Source: Prunus persica (lineage: Eukaryota; Streptophyta; Magnoliopsida; Rosales; Rosaceae). Taken from it: a stretch of DNA of 64,000 bases. Shown piece by piece: positions 26,209-39,799 of this stretch (position 1 is its first letter; every line of letters begins with the position of its first letter). The translations under genes were made by a program, and so were the position numbers. The stretch covers positions 47,423,657 through 47,487,656 of the forward strand of contig NC_034009.1 in assembly GCF_000346465.2 (NCBI RefSeq), given 5' to 3'. The notes under the pieces were generated by a model. That model saw only the letters and a list, made by a program, of their open reading frames with translations. It had not been told where the DNA came from and did no database searches.

Positions 26209-26812
26209 GCTGAACCTGAAACAGATGAAAGTTTATGCACAAGTTACCCTCCTAGAAGCAGATGTGAGTTGTCTCTCCCTCCAATAATTTTAACCTGTAC
26301 AAGTATTAACCAATTTTGATGAAGTATGTTCTTCGTAATTGTAGTTTGTATCTCGAGTCATGATTGATTACAAACCTTGCCTCTCCATTTTCTCCTTTCT
26401 CTATTTGTCATGTTTGTCTTATTTTGATGCTTCTTCCTGGGTCAGCAAAGCGAGGTAACCATCACAGATCCTCCACTGCCAGAAACTCCACGGTGTACTG
26501 TCCATCATTTTGTAAGATACTTACTGCTTCTGACACAAGCACGCATGTTGGGTTCTCTGTCCTTTGGATGCATGCTGATGATTGTTTGCCACCACTGGTT
26601 AGAGTAGTTTTTCTTCTTTTTTTGTTTTCAGTTTCTACCGTATTTATACAATATGTTTGTATATCCTTATCTTTATTTTCTTACTTTTCTCTTGGAGTGG
26701 GGGGTTGGCTCATTTCTTTCTGGATATGTCCCAGCAGCCTCCATAGCAAGAATTGGTTGCAGCTGATTTGCACGGAAACGAATGGCATTGTTAGCACATA
26801 TATTTCAAGGTT
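26209..26812 (+). pseudogene. Auxin response factor (ARF) pseudogene, N-terminal / B3 region
   Basis: Three exon remnants in the order of a plant ARF. 26209-26262 gives AEPETDE, then after a one-base insertion VYAQVTLLEAD, and keeps a GTGAGT donor. 26446-26599 gives [18 protein letters not shown] and, after a one-base loss, [19 protein letters not shown] followed by HADDCLPPL, the start of the B3 DNA-binding domain. 26724-26812 gives DMSQQPP, a stop in place of Trp, [14 protein letters not shown], another stop and HIFQG. In working ARFs this stretch begins the domain that binds auxin response elements. Frameshifts and stops make it non-functional. Downstream exons are not clearly seen; 27080-27110 may be another eroded piece. 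Confidence 0.85.
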
Positions 26813-28504
26813 AACTTTTCTATTTTTATTTATTTGAATGGTTTATTGTAACTGCGTTAGCTAGGAATTTTACTGAAATTGCATTTTATGCATCCAACGA
26901 TTTAATCAAGAAGTTTATTTCAGGATTTATCTAGTTGCTGTATTTATTTCTTCAAAATCTTTTTGTCTTTTTGTATAATAAATAGCTTTTACACCTCGAG
27001 AATGTGATGCAGGATTTGTAGTCTTTGTAGTGTTTTATTTGCTCTGTGAATAAATATACTTTCTCTTCAGCGAGTACATATATGTTTCTCTGGGATGAGG
27101 ACCTTGGCATTTAGGATTTCGACTCAAAATGGTAAGCATAACCAGTAAACTTTGATAGAATAATCTTGGCATCCCTGTGGTGATTGATGTTTTAGATCAA
27201 ATAAAATTTGACATTCCTGCTCATGTATGTATGCTTATTTCCAGCTCACATGGCTATTAACCGCAAAATCTGTATTGGAAAAATATTATATATAATGTCA
27301 TGATTTTGTTTAATCTGAGTGCACAAAAAATTAAACCTAGAATAGTGAAATGCCAAAGTCTAGTTTCTCCACATTAGAGTTGCAAAACCATTATACCTCA
27401 CATTCTTGTCTTTCCGATAAAAAACTGTCTCACATTCTTATACAATAATAGTTTGAACAGCTTTTATGGAGAAATTGTTAGAAATGAAGGCATTAATTTT
27501 CGTAAAAAATGGTTTTAAACTATTAGATCACGCTATGCCATTTTCTTACTAGTAAAATGCTTTTAAAATATTAGATCCAATCTTTGTATTTTGAACAATA
27601 AGACGCATTATCACATGAACAATTTCTTTGTTTCATATGGTGCTCAAATTTTGTTATTGCATCATGAAATGTTAAATCTTGCGTAGATATCTAGCAATTG
27701 TTCAGGAAGAGTTCGATTTTCGGCATCCCTTTGGCGTGCGTGAGTACCTTCAATTCAGAGTTTAGGAATAAGCTCTTTTCAGACTGCTTTTGATGATTTG
27801 GAATGCTGCTGTATTTTTATTTTAGCCTTTAGGAATATGCTGCTGTATCTGCGTTTAATATTGTAATCAAATCAATCTGCAGGCAAATTGCTTTTATGAG
27901 TAAGGAAGTCAAAATTGGGTTACGTCGTTCTCTTCTCTGATTAATTATTCCCTCCAGACTTGAGTGACACTTGATCCATGAGGTCTGAAATGCAGCTCAG
28001 TTATTGTGCACAAGTAACTTTCCTGTGTTGTAGGCTGTAGGCTTGTAGCCTCCATTTTTAACTCTCATGGCTGTCTGTCTTCCTTGACAATCTTTCAGGG
28101 AGATGGAACAAAAGATGTTTCTGTGGTTGGCTCTGAATGGTATATCATGGTTTTCATACATGGCAATGGCATCGCAGATGGCATCAAGGCAAGTAGCCAA
28201 GCCAAGTATCATTTCCTCTTCAGGTTTTTAACTGTTTAGAATGGCAATGATGACGAATTGTCTAGTTTGAGCCCTACCCATCTATAACATATCAATAGTG
28301 AGAAATAATTGGATTGATGCAATTCAAGATACGTACAGTCCTCTTCTAAAAATATAGGCATGCTGATATGGTTGTGCAATCGAACTGATTGTTTATGTTG
28401 TTCTAGCAGGCAGGATAAGGAAACAAACCTGTGGCGTTGATGTTCCATGTTGTTTCACACTTTCCATCTATTCATTTCCATGTTGTCTCTTCAAACTCCA
28501 AGCC
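26813..28504. other. Intergenic DNA, possibly further ARF pseudogene remnants
   Basis: AT-rich. A piece at 27080-27110 can be read as TYMFLWDEDLGI, faintly like the ARF 'FVFLRG' block. An open frame on the minus strand (27997-28212) has no convincing family. Confidence 0.35.
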
Positions 28505-28735
28505 CGACGGGCAATTTGATTCTGTTGGGCCTGATTACTCATCATGATCCCTGTTTTATTTTTTTGGGCCTCATGATGGTAAAAAGAAAATAAGTTGTAA
28601 AATCTTTGCTTGATAGAATTTGCACAAAGTGTTGATTTTCAAATCGGTTTAAACCTTCCATTTATTTTAATGTTAATAAATAAATTTTTTGTCTTGATAA
28701 AAGTATTTTATTCATCTTGCACTGATCCTAGAGGC
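28505..28735. repeat. PHT1 upstream flank, duplicated at 17965-18185
   Basis: Collinear with 17965-18185 over about 220 bp. It ends about 165 bp before the TATA box of the phosphate transporter gene. Confidence 0.85.
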
Positions 28736-28900
28736 AGTTTGAGTCGAAATAGGAGTTAAAACCCTTATATTCATTTCATTTTATTCAAACCAATACAGAT
28801 CCAACAGGTCGTTTGAAATCCAAATAGGAGTTTAAACCCTTAACCCTTATTATATCCTAGTACTTATTGGACTAGGATTAATTTGCCTCCCTAAAACCCC

Positions 28901-28908
28901 TATAAATA
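28901..28908 (+). promoter_or_regulatory. TATA box of the PHT1 gene
   Basis: TATAAATA, 96 bp before the start codon at 28997 and in the right orientation. Confidence 0.6.
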
Positions 28909-28996
28909 TATAAATCACAACCCACATTTTTTTTCAAGAACTTGAGATTAGAAAAAGAAAACATCTGATCGAGATAGAAATTCACAAACTCCAACC

Positions 28997-30610
28997 ATGG
29001 CGAAAGACGAGCAGCTTCAAGTCCTAAGCATGCTGGACGCAGCCAAAACCCAATTCTACCACTTCACTGCTGTTGTGATCTCCGGCATGGGCTTCTTCAC
29101 CGATTCGTATGACCTTTTTTGCATCTCCCTTGTCACCAAACTCCTCGGTCGCATTTATTACCATGTCGAGGGCTCAGCAAAGCCGGGCAGCCTACCACCA
29201 AACGTGGCAGCCGCAGTCAATGGAGTTGCCCTATGTGGAACCCTAGCCGGCCAGCTCTTCTTTGGTTGGCTCGGGGACAAGCTCGGGCGTAAAGGAGCTT
29301 ATGGAATAACCCTAATGCTCATGGTGGGTTGTTCTATTGGTTCTGGTCTCTCTTTTGGTAGCTCCCCAACTTCTGTCATTGCCACTCTTTGCTTTTTCCG
29401 GTTTTGGCTAGGGTTTGGCATTGGTGGCGACTACCCACTTTCGGCGACTATTATGTCGGAGTATGCCAATAAAAAGACTCGCGGGGCGTTTATAGCGGCG
29501 GTTTTTGCCATGCAAGGGTTTGGGATTTTGGCTGGCGGGATGGTGGCTATTGTTGTTTCTTCTATCTTCCGTGCCGTATACCATGCTGATCCCTACTCAG
29601 TCGACCCAATTGGGTCGACTGTGCCTCAGGCAGACTATGTATGGAGGATTATTCTCATGTTTGGAGCAGCCCCCGCGGCGTTAACTTTCTATTCGAGAAT
29701 GAAAATGCCAGAGACTCCTCGTTACACTGCCTTGGTAGCCAAGGATCAAAACAAGGCTTGCCAAGACATGGCCAAAGTGTTGAATGTGGAGATGAAAGAG
29801 CAACAACAAGTAGCGCATGCGCAGCCACAAAACAACAGGTCCTCAAAGTTTGCTCTATTTTCCAAGAAGTTTCTTAGGAGACATGGGTTACATTTATTGG
29901 GCACGGCCTCCACATGGTTCTTGCTAGACATTGCTTACTATAGCCAAAACCTTTTCCAAAAGGACATCTTCAGCGCTGTGGGATGGTTGCCATCAGCAAG
30001 CTCTATGAGTGCCCTAGATGAGCTTTACAAAATTGCTAGGGCACAAACCCTAATAGCCCTATGTGGCACAGTTCCTGGGTACTGGGTCACGGTCTTCCTC
30101 ATCGATCACATTGGCCGATTCGCAATTCAGCTAATTGGGTTTTTCTTCATGACTGCTTTCATGTTTCTCTTGGCAATTCCATACCACCACTGGACTAGAC
30201 CTGAAAACAACATCGGATTTATTGTCATATATGGTCTAACATTTTTCTTTGCTAATTTTGGACCCAATAGCACAACATTTGTTGTACCGGCAGAGATTTT
30301 CCCAGCAAGGTTCCGGTCCACGTGTCATGGGATTTCAGCTGCTGCGGGGAAGGCCGGGGCGATTATTGGGGCTTTCGGGTTCTTGTATGCATCACAAAAT
30401 CAAGACAAGTCTAAGACTGACCCAGGGTACCCGCCTGGGATTGGAATGAGGAATTCTCTCATTCTGCTTGGTATGACCAGCATTTTGGGGTTCTTCTTTA
30501 CGTTTTTAGTGCCGGAGTCAAAGGGAAAATCGTTGGAGGAGATGTCAAGGGAGAATGAAGATGAAGGTGATGATCAAGTGCAGCCCAACAGAGTTGAGGT
30601 TACTGTTTAA
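28997..30610 (+). CDS. High-affinity inorganic phosphate transporter, PHT1 family
   Basis: A plasma-membrane H+/phosphate symporter of the major facilitator superfamily that takes up phosphate, typically in roots. A single uninterrupted frame of 537 residues matches the usual PHT1 length (520-540). The PHT1 signature [13 protein letters not shown] is at 143-155. TDSYDLF in helix 1 is at 35-41 and the MFS loop motif GDKLGRKG is at 93-100. A large hydrophilic central loop (about 240-290) is followed by the second six-helix bundle with [21 protein letters not shown], where Asn and the second conserved acidic region lie. The C-terminus is charged ([11 protein letters not shown]). Lack of introns in the coding part is common in the family. 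The flanks are duplicated near 17.1-18.2 kb, suggesting former tandem copies. I see no P1BS (GNATATNC) site in the nearest 500 bp. Which PHT1 member it is cannot be told here. Confidence 0.97.
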   Translation: MAKDEQLQVLSMLDAAKTQFYHFTAVVISGMGFFTDSYDLFCISLVTKLLGRIYYHVEGSAKPGSLPPNVAAAVNGVALCGTLAGQLFFGWLGDKLGRKGAYGITLMLMVGCSIGSGLSFGSSPTSVIATLCFFRFWLGFGIGGDYPLSATIMSEYANKKTRGAFIAAVFAMQGFGILAGGMVAIVVSSIFRAVYHADPYSVDPIGSTVPQADYVWRIILMFGAAPAALTFYSRMKMPETPRYTALVAKDQNKACQDMAKVLNVEMKEQQQVAHAQPQNNRSSKFALFSKKFLRRHGLHLLGTASTWFLLDIAYYSQNLFQKDIFSAVGWLPSASSMSALDELYKIARAQTLIALCGTVPGYWVTVFLIDHIGRFAIQLIGFFFMTAFMFLLAIPYHHWTRPENNIGFIVIYGLTFFFANFGPNSTTFVVPAEIFPARFRSTCHGISAAAGKAGAIIGAFGFLYASQNQDKSKTDPGYPPGIGMRNSLILLGMTSILGFFFTFLVPESKGKSLEEMSRENEDEGDDQVQPNRVEVTV

Positions 30611-31171
30611 TTAGGAATGTCTGTACAAGAATTTGTGTTCGACCTTTGTATTTTCCCCTTAGTTTTGCTCTCGGTAATATTTTTTTTTTTTGTAATCATG
30701 TTATTGTGAATGTTATGTCATTTTGATTTTCGAACTTCAAGAACCAAAGCGATCCATTACTTACAATAGTTACAATTGAGTAGTAAACAATCAGTTTCAA
30801 AACTCTAGATGATGCAGTGCGGTTTATTGAGGAACCCAATCCTATAACGGAGACCTATATTTCTTGTGGAACAAGTAACTTTTTCTTATGCTAGCTCGGA
30901 CCATTCTAGTTAGAAAATGATACTAGAAAGTAAAGCTAGTTAGAAAATGCTAAATTTGTCAGATTGGATGCAGAAAATCTGATTATATAGGTGAATCTCT
31001 TTTTGATTTAGAGCATTCCTTCCACTTTCACTTATAATTTTTAATTTCTTTAATTTATCTTTTTCAATCAAGTTGTCACGTTTTCCTTTATAAATGGATG
31101 ATGAAAGGTTATAACTTGAGACATCTCGACATTGAAAAATAAATATCACTAAATTAATTAGTTCATAAATA

Positions 31172-31568
31172 ACACTAGTTTTGGAGTCTTAGACGACGAT
31201 CTTCAAAGGGGCGATCTTAGGTTAGATGAGATGGGATGAGTTGAAAAGCTTAGGTTTTCCATCTATAATAATTTGGTGTTAGGTGTACACCAAATATTAT
31301 TATTTTTATATAAATGAAATAGTATTTTGGTGCAATAAACGTAAAATATAATGATCATATATCGACTCTTAAACCATTTTTTTCTTGACACTAAACTAAA
31401 TCTAAGCGTAGCTGCTTAGGCACAACTTCGTTGAACCACAAAATCGAGGAGGATGATGAGATTGATGCAGGTGCTATACCTTTACGTAAAATAATTTATG
31501 CTTTTTGAACTAGGTAGTTCAAAGATACTACCTATTAAATAATTGATGCTGGTGCATTACTTACCAAA
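31172..31568. repeat. PHT1 downstream flank, duplicated at 17402-17803
   Basis: A noncoding segment about 560 bp after the PHT1 stop codon, collinear with 17402-17803 with scattered substitutions and small indels. Confidence 0.85.
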
Positions 31569-31870
31569 CCAAACGGTTTATGATTTATTTGGACTCAAGA
31601 CCCGCTCATTATTTGGCCAACCTAACTCAAACCAACCCTCTAGCGATCCAATTGGGCAGTTCGATAGGGTTGCCCTGAAATTGTGGCCACCCCTAATTTT
31701 GACAGTGAGAATATTATACATGAAGTTTTTTGCTATAAAATTTACTATGTGAGTGTAATCATGTACACAATCTCCAAATGAAACTTCAGAAGTTAATTAC
31801 AAAAAAGAAAAAGACATCGACAATTTACAGAAAATCAATCTGCTTCTAGTAAGGGCATTATGCCAATAAA

Positions 31871-34800
31871 TTACTCTATACCTTCCTTAAAGGGGCCAGA
31901 ATCATGTAACAGTTTCATAACAAGCTCAACCTGCATGGAAGAAGTACTTAATAATGTTAAAGAAAATTGGCAAGACTGAACCTGATCCCCATTCATTCGG
32001 TCAAAGTCTCAGAGATAGATTTGACCCCAAAAAAAAAATAATAAGATACCAAGACATAATTAAAGTTTTACCCCCTTGAACTATTACTCAGTGTCAATTT
32101 GTCCCTTGAACTGTTTTTTGGTAAATTAAGTTAAGGACTCGGCTCTATAAAAATGGGCAATTAGGCCTTTATCGTCAGTTTCATCGAATTTCATCCATTT
32201 TGCCGTCAATGATAAGGGAAAATTCATAATTTTAAGTAGAACAAAAGCAAACCCCATTACAATACTAAAATATGTTGAAATTTAAAAAATGGAAAAACTT
32301 CTATCTCTCAATAAAGACGGAGGGGAATAATGATTCAGCTCAGTATGATTCAGTTGCTGCTAATTTAGATCTGGATGCGTGGAGGGGGGAAATCTGGGTG
32401 CGGTTGTTGCCGCAGGGGAAGGGTGGCCGTTGGAATAAAAAGTGATCGATGCATGGGTGGGTGGCCTGAAAAATACAGGTTTTTGGGTGGGAGGCTGTTT
32501 ATAGAGAGCCAGAGAGAGTGATATAGGTTGATTGATCAGATTTCCCTCAAAAGTGAGTCACAAGCCCACCACGTTACTCAATTTGACAGCAATTTAGACG
32601 AAATTGATTTGTAGGTGCTACATTGACTAACTTTATATTGTTCGATTGCTTAACTTACCAAATAGTCTGGGGGGTTCAATTGACACTGTCGTGATAGTTC
32701 AGGGGGTACATTACAGCACAAATAAATTGGGGTGCCACCTAAATACTGAAATAAAAATGCAATCACCTGAGTTGATTCACGCACTAGAAAGCCCTCTATG
32801 GCCTTCCTGAAACCTTCATCCATCAGGTAATGGCAGCTATACGTTCTCACAGGCATATAACCTCTCTGAATCTTATGTTCACCCTGAGCTCCAGCCTCTA
32901 CTGTGTTTAGATTAAGTTCGATTGCAGCTTCTATTGCCTGTGACGTCATACAAACCATAATAAATAAATAAAATATTATTGTGCATATCTTCTTAGCGAT
33001 GCTATATACATGCTTGTCTACTTTTTGGTAACATCAATAAAAACTCTCATGACGACCTCTAAATTTCAGATGTGGTTTCAAGAATGAAAAAGCCTCTGAG
33101 GCATTGAAAATTGAAAATGGTCCATGATTACCTTAAAAATATTGTGCATGCATATGACAGCATTTTACATTGCTTCCAGTAATGAAGATGATTAGGGCAG
33201 TAAGGAGCATTTTTCTGCTAAATATATTATAGTAGAAAGCCTAAATGATCTTTAATAAAATGAAAATAAAATAACAAGACCTGGTAATAGCATGCTTCAA
33301 AATGCAAACTTGGATAGTAAGCTCGTGGATGACATCCCCATAGGCGTCCAAATAACGCATCTCCTCCTATAAGATTCAGAGCTCCAGCAACAAGCTCATC
33401 CCCTTCTTCAGCAACAACAAGTAATACCTGATCTCCCATCTTTGACCCCATGTTGTGAAAGAAATCCCTAGTCAGGTATGGAGTACCCCACCTGTGGATC
33501 CGACGAGAAATTTCAAACTTCATGAGGGAAAAAAAAGGATTCAAGCAACTCGTCTGTTTAACAAGTTTCCGAAACAATGTAAAACTGATTTGTGGTAATT
33601 ATCGCTAAATGTGAAACATCATTAAATGACAAAGAAAGGATATACAAGGAACCAACTTGTTATCAGTGGTGTTCCGGTAGAAGTTATAGAAGGAATCCCA
33701 GTGTCTAGCCTGCCAACATGACATCATTAAGGAAGTGGTCAGACCTATTGTTCCCACTGTTCTCTATTACATAAAAATTTCAAATAGACCATCAATGAAA
33801 GTATTCATTATATGCAAAACAGTGCAACATGCCACTGAAATACGATCATATAAGTGGAAAAACATCTCCGATAGTCACAGTTACCAAATACTAGAACAAA
33901 TACCTTTATTTCATCACCCCGCAACCGTTTCATAGTCAAATTCTGCTGTACAATCTGCATATCAAGAGTTCAATTAGACAACCTGTACCTCATGTCACTA
34001 ACACAAATAACCAAACTGATTTCATTTACTCGAAAAAAACAATCCACAGATTCCATGAGTATTCCTGTTAAAACTTTACAGTTTTGGTTCCACTAAATTA
34101 CTAACACAAATTTAGTCTTGCAAACAGGAACATGGTTGCCCTCAACTTTGCACATATCAATGTATTCATGCATAGCATACAAACTCACTCACATCTGATG
34201 GAACTTAAAGTGAGCCCATCAGAAGAAAAAATAATCATAAAAGAAGCAAGAGGAAAATAATGAAGCATTCATCGATCACATAAAGAGAAACAGGTGTTCT
34301 ACAAGTATTTTTCGTCAAATGGATTTATACTGCGTCGACTAACTCAAAGATTAAACTAATCAAGAAAGGCATTATGTTATAAACAGAACACCAAGGAATA
34401 TGTTCTTCAAGGTATTCCTATATATGTGGACTAATTTTCCACAGTTCGAGTTTCACCATACATACAAGAGGGTCCAAATTTATTGGATCAAAGGAAGTTT
34501 TTAAGTGGACTCAATTTGTGGTCTTGCTCCCATGAGTTGATCAATGTTTCTTCCAATCATTCATTCATTGCTTTTACTTTTTATTCATTCATTTGCTTCT
34601 TTTACATGGCATCTTTTCTCTCATCTCAAGTGCTGGTAGCCTTAGAAATCTGAGCAGTGATCCACAAGTTTTTAGCACTATCTTAATTGATTTTGTGATT
34701 TTCAGATATTTCTATTATGTTCGTGCCCATTTTTTTTGGTTCCAAGCAGGACCCCATGCATGCTATTAAAATACTTCTTGCCAAGAAACATTCTAACAGA

Positions 34801-37800
34801 AAAGCCATTTTCTAGTAGAAGAACTCACCTAAGACCTTTTAGTTTCTCAGTTTTCTAAATACATTAAATATCAAATGGAACATATGAAATCATGTTTTAA
34901 AAGCCAACCTTTTTGCGCTCTTGACGAATATTTTTCCTTTTACTTTGCTTCATGTCCATCAAGAACTCATCAAAACTGTATCACAAATAAAGTAAGACAT
35001 TTTCTAGATTCAACTACTCAACTTTTCAATCAAAAAACACGTTAAGCCGTAATAATGGTTTATCTGTATATGTCTAATATTGTTAAGAAACAATTATGGA
35101 CCTCTTTACTGGTTAAACATTTTCTGGAAAGTAGCTTTTCTTATCCTTCAAGGATCAATAATGAGTTGCTCCCATATGATCAATTTATATGCACAAACAT
35201 ATACATATGCATGTATATATGAGAAGTATTTAGATGCATAATATTACACATACAATTTTCGTCATTTGACGAAAATCCAAAGGTTTATAAAGGCTTAGAA
35301 CAACTAAATGATATGTTTCCTATTAACTGTTCAGTTTTCAACCAATGGCTTAGAAGCGGTATGTATCTTGATAAAAGCTCAATGTTAGGTCCCAACACTC
35401 CTATATGTCTCATCAAAAGTTATTGGCTCGGCACAGGGAGGTTAAATTGTCAATCATTGTTCATATAAGCCACCTACTTTTGCACTGAGTAGTTCAAATT
35501 GTAGCATCCATGATGAGGACAAGCATAACTCATTATAGTTGAGATGCTATGACTAAAGGGCTACAGGCCAACATCACTACAAGCCTTACACCAGAACAAC
35601 CAAACTAACATGCATAATCCCAAAAAAACACAAAAATGATAATAGCTTCTGTCTTTTTTGCAGAAACACATTTCCTTTGGCAATCTGTATTAACATAGTG
35701 CTTTACTATTGCACATACATTATGAATTGCCAATCACTAAAATTTCTTCAGGGAATGTGACAGAAACTCTGCATTGAAATTAATGAGTGAACATGTTCCA
35801 GTGATTAATAAATAGGTGTGCATTACTCACCTTTTATAGTTACGATTTTTCCAATGGTACTGCATTCCAATTCTCTGAAGAAAACCTTTTCCGCTCAGTT
35901 TGTTCCATTCATTTTCAGATGGGAAGGTAATGTGCAGTGATGAAAGCCGGTACTGTCAAGATACAAAAGTCACAATAAACAATTAGGGCTGCAATGCAGA
36001 AAGAGAAGAATTCGAACTTTTTTGAAGCAGAAAACAGGTTAGAAGAGAGCGCAATGAATCAATGTTCTCTTTATTTGATCAACATACTGATCATTAAAAC
36101 AGTAGTTTCTTATCCAGTAAGAAAAACCAGCTCATAAAGACAACAATGGCCACATAGTTCATCAACTATTGTTTACAAAAACTAAATATCACTCTGATAG
36201 GACCAGTACGTTTTTTCTGCTAACTGCTTGGAAATTTGTAATGACATAAAACATACAAAAGTGCAACTGCATTCTAAGAATTCAGCCTACTCGAATATCA
36301 AATTATCTCCCTTCAAGAAACTTTTTCTGCCAATTTAAAGGATTCGTCATTTTTATGCCTCTTTAATTTTGACACCTGAAGATTATAGATCCTGGTTCAA
36401 CCATGAATTTCCCTTGACCCCAGCTTTATACTATAATAGGAAAACATTAGAAGAAAAGGCCGAACAAAAAATTCTTCAAAATTTTACAAATAGTCATTTT
36501 TTTAATGATTTTATACAATTATATATCTTAGCTCTATATTTCTATGAAGATATTAATTCACTAATCACATGCACAACTCCTAGCCCTAATTTCTAAGACA
36601 AGCATAGGTGATTTATTGATCCCTTCTTTCTTTCATAAGGAGTCAATTTTCTACCTACAAATTGACAAAGTAATCATGATAAATTAAAAGGCTCATTAAA
36701 TGCTTAAAAAATTGATTACTTAATACCTTGGCAGTCAGATCCTTCAGAGCTGAGACTAAAGCGTCAAAAACTTGATCTCTAAATGAAGTATCACGAATTA
36801 AAATCCTGGGGCCAGTTACTGGAGTAAAAGGTACACAGCACTGCAACTTTGGGTAATATCTTGACCCAAAACTATAATACGCATCAGCCCAAGAATGATC
36901 AAAAACAAATTCACCGTAGGAATGACTGCACACCAAATCAAAGAGGTCAGACAGCAACAAAGAAAGCAGCAGAAGCCAAAACTTTTGTACATATTTCATA
37001 AGAAATGACATGAGAGCTTGCATCTGGAGAGCACAGAAGATGCTAAACCTTTTAAGATAGAGTGGAACAACACCTAAAATACTTTCACTTTCATCCTTAG
37101 CAATGATATGGCGTGGAATCCACCCTGTTTCCTGGAAAGGATTTAAATGCATAAAACAAGCCGACGTTGGAAGTCCGGGCTGATTAACAATAATCAAATG
37201 GCTAAAACTGACGGATGCTAGAAATTGCAATTGATTAGGTACCAGACAATCTTAACAAAAATGGTATTGCCTTACAATATAAACAAAAAAGGCAGAGTTA
37301 AATTCAGCAAAGATTCCTGACCTTCACCGCTGAAGCTGACTCTTCCAAGCTTGAAAGAAAAGCATAAGTAAGAAATGGGTTATATTTTTCAGGGCCTGTA
37401 GCATCCAGAGCGCATGCATCCCACTCGGCGGATGAGACCTCAGAGATTGAAGAAACGACTGAAAGTGATATCTTTTCAGGTTTCACTCCTGAAATTCCCT
37501 GGAAACAGAACCAGCATAGTATAATATAATAATATGATATAATTTCACAGTTCAAGTTAAACGACCATAACGATTGAAGGGAGGAATAGTATAGAGTAAT
37601 AAAAATACCTCTTTCAGTGTGCCTGAACCTGTCAAAGTGAATTCCCCAAGTGAAAGATTTATCTCAACTTCTTTTGGCTCTGCAGACTTCTTGGCTCCCC
37701 AAAACAGTGCACTAATTCTAGGTGCCTGAACAACTTTCCCAGATTGAGATTTTCCCTGCAATTTTTTTTTTAAACGCCAACAATTGTTTGCCAAAATAAC

Positions 37801-38170
37801 ATAAGCTTAAAGCTCATAAATACTTCAATAACAAAGTCAAAGACTGAAGCAAATAACAAAAACCCAGAAGCTAAAATGTGAATTTTAGAAAGCTCAACCA
37901 GGAAAGTAAACAAAATTATCACCTCACATTGATTTAGAACATTAATCCAATCAGATTATGAATGCTTGCAAAAAAAAAACAAAAAACAAAATCGAAACAG
38001 TGAGAGATAATAGCTCCCTAGATAGCACTTACCAAATGAAAATGAGTTGGGTAGTTTCCCAGAAACGGGGAAGGCTTGCAGTAGCTCATTGCTACTGCCA
38101 TGCCCGCGAACCCTTCGCTGTTTCTGTGTCTCAAGTTCTGATAAACCGAGAAGAAACCATCTAGTTGCAT
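31871..38170 (-). CDS. FemAB/GNAT-like acyltransferase (peptidoglycan biosynthesis/recognition family, COG3146-type)
   Basis: Plant member of a conserved bacterial and algal family with the acyl-CoA N-acyltransferase fold (PF04339-like). The biochemical role in plants is not established, to my knowledge. Twelve exons close in frame to 492 residues: 38033-38170, 37609-37755, 37322-37498, 37049-37131, 36727-36925, 35831-35952, 34909-34975, 33904-33954, 33657-33709, 33281-33491, 32767-32937, 31871-31930. Family blocks are AEWDAC, NPFLTYAFLSSLEES, GEFVFDHSWADAYY, MKQSKRKNIRQERKK, WGTPYLTRDFF, LWGCHPRAYYPSLHFEACYYQ and the HKIQRGYMPVRTYSCHY motif. Residues 1-46, ahead of the conserved part, are Ser/Arg-containing with few acids, so an organellar transit peptide is plausible. 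An internal Met at 38101 is an alternative start. A MITE-like insertion lies in the last intron. Confidence 0.88.
32069..32709. mobile_element. MITE-like element in the last intron of the FemAB-like gene
   Basis: The left end TACCCCCTTGAACTATTAC and the right end, complement GTACCCCCTGAACTATCAC, form an imperfect inverted repeat of about 40 bp that also shares AGTGTCAATT. The length is about 640 bp with no coding capacity. The superfamily is not determined. Confidence 0.65.
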
Positions 38171-38212
38171 GCCACGTTGCAAAATTTGATATTTAGCAAA
38201 TTTAAACTTCAA

Positions 38213-39660
38213 TATTGAAGAAAAATGGAAAGAAAAAAATATTTATTTATTTATTTGCACTAGTGGAAAAATGTATGCCACCGTTCACAGTTCAGTTAAG
38301 TAGTCACACTTTTACCACTAAACTATACCCGCTACAATCCGATTATTGTATATAAATAAATCTTTTATCGAACAATAAAACAATAAAATTGTTCGTAATA
38401 AAAAGTTCCTCCACCCTCTTAAAATTATCCCATCCTGAAAAAGAGTGTACAAATGCCTAATGGCTATTAACTAATTGTAATACTCATTAATATAATTACG
38501 GGTGCAAGTTGAATTCGAAAATTTGATTCGAAAATTTTCAAAAAAATCTGACTCCAACAAATCCAAAAACATCAAAAACTAAAATTTTTGAAAAAATTGA
38601 AATTGAAATTGGAATGCATATGAAAATTTGGAAATTCCGATCCGAAATGTTCCAAATCCATTTCGATCCAATAATTCTGAAATTTTTAAATTTTTAAATT
38701 TTGAAATTTTAGAAAACAAACAATATATTGAAATTGATATGCAGCACATTTAGTAAATTGCTCAAATTATTAACTTGGGTGTGTGGTTCAATCACAAACC
38801 AATCAAATGCATAAGTTTTAGGGTTCCAAATTATATCTATATATGACATCTCTTAAAATACATTCAAATTTATATATATATATATATATATATATTAAAT
38901 TCTAATGCAATCAATGTTAATCTTATCTAAGTTATATAGTAAATTTGCTTAGATTTTTCTAATTATGGATCAGTTTTCTGAATAGGGCAACGTCAAATAT
39001 TTAACGCAAATGCAATTGCATAAGGGCATGCAATTACAACTCCCTGTTTGGCAATTGGCATATGATTGGACATGTTATTTTTCAATTGAGTTGCATAAGG
39101 GTCATGCAATTACAACTCCCTGTTTGGCAATTGGCATATGATTGGACATGTTATTTTTCAATTGAGTTTATTCTATTTGACTCACGATGGCATGGTTATG
39201 AATTTCACAATGGCAATTGTTTACTTTTATAAATTTAAAGTTACCGTTTTAGACTCTTTTTTTCTGATTTCGATCCTTCACCTCATTGTAGCTTTACTCA
39301 ATTTCATTCTGAGTTGGTTATGGTGGCTAGTTGTGTGGTAAATTCCTCCGTATTTTATGCTTATTTTCTGAAAAATGAATTGGGGCTAATAGTTTTAATT
39401 TTTATTTCTCGTGTTTCATAGAATTGGTGAATGTGCATCAATATTTATCTGAGAGCTTGGAAGTCTTTATCCATCAAATTTCTTCATCTCGAATTTTGTC
39501 TATGTAATTGATTGAAAAGAACAATGCAATTGTATATCTTATTACATATTCAATTGCATTTGTAAAATCAAATTCTAAAATAAGAACTATATTAATTGTT
39601 GAACTCTCTATATTACACGGTTGTATTTTCATAGACATTCTAAAAGTATTATAAATTTAT
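38213..39660. other. AT-rich intergenic DNA with simple repeats
   Basis: Contains degenerate 'gaaattttgaaatt' runs (38500-38720), a (TA)n tract (38867-38894) and a 75-bp tandem duplication (39016-39165). No gene is seen. Confidence 0.5.
39016..39165. repeat. 75-bp near-perfect tandem duplication
   Basis: 'ttgcataaggg(t)catgcaattac...ttttcaattgag' occurs twice in a row with one single-base indel, at 39016 and 39091. Confidence 0.9.
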
Positions 39661-39799
39661 GTTATTTTCCTAACGTGGCCATGGATTTTATAGTACATTG
39701 TTAGGATTAAAAGTAAAGAAACAAAAGTAGAAAGTTTACAAGATTTCTCATAAATCACAAGATTTCCAATTGTGTTTACAAAGATAATGACACAATTTT

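Noticed and set aside
27997..28212. 71-codon minus-strand frame as an ARF remnant
   Set aside because: Only a weak, possibly chance resemblance (LGLATCLDAI) to the ARF middle region and opposite in strand to the ARF relic.
28400..28996. P1BS (GNATATNC) phosphate-starvation element near PHT1
   Set aside because: I looked for the exact motif in the proximal upstream region and found only near misses.
29655..29931. Minus-strand frames inside PHT1
   Set aside because: Shadows of the long PHT1 coding frame.
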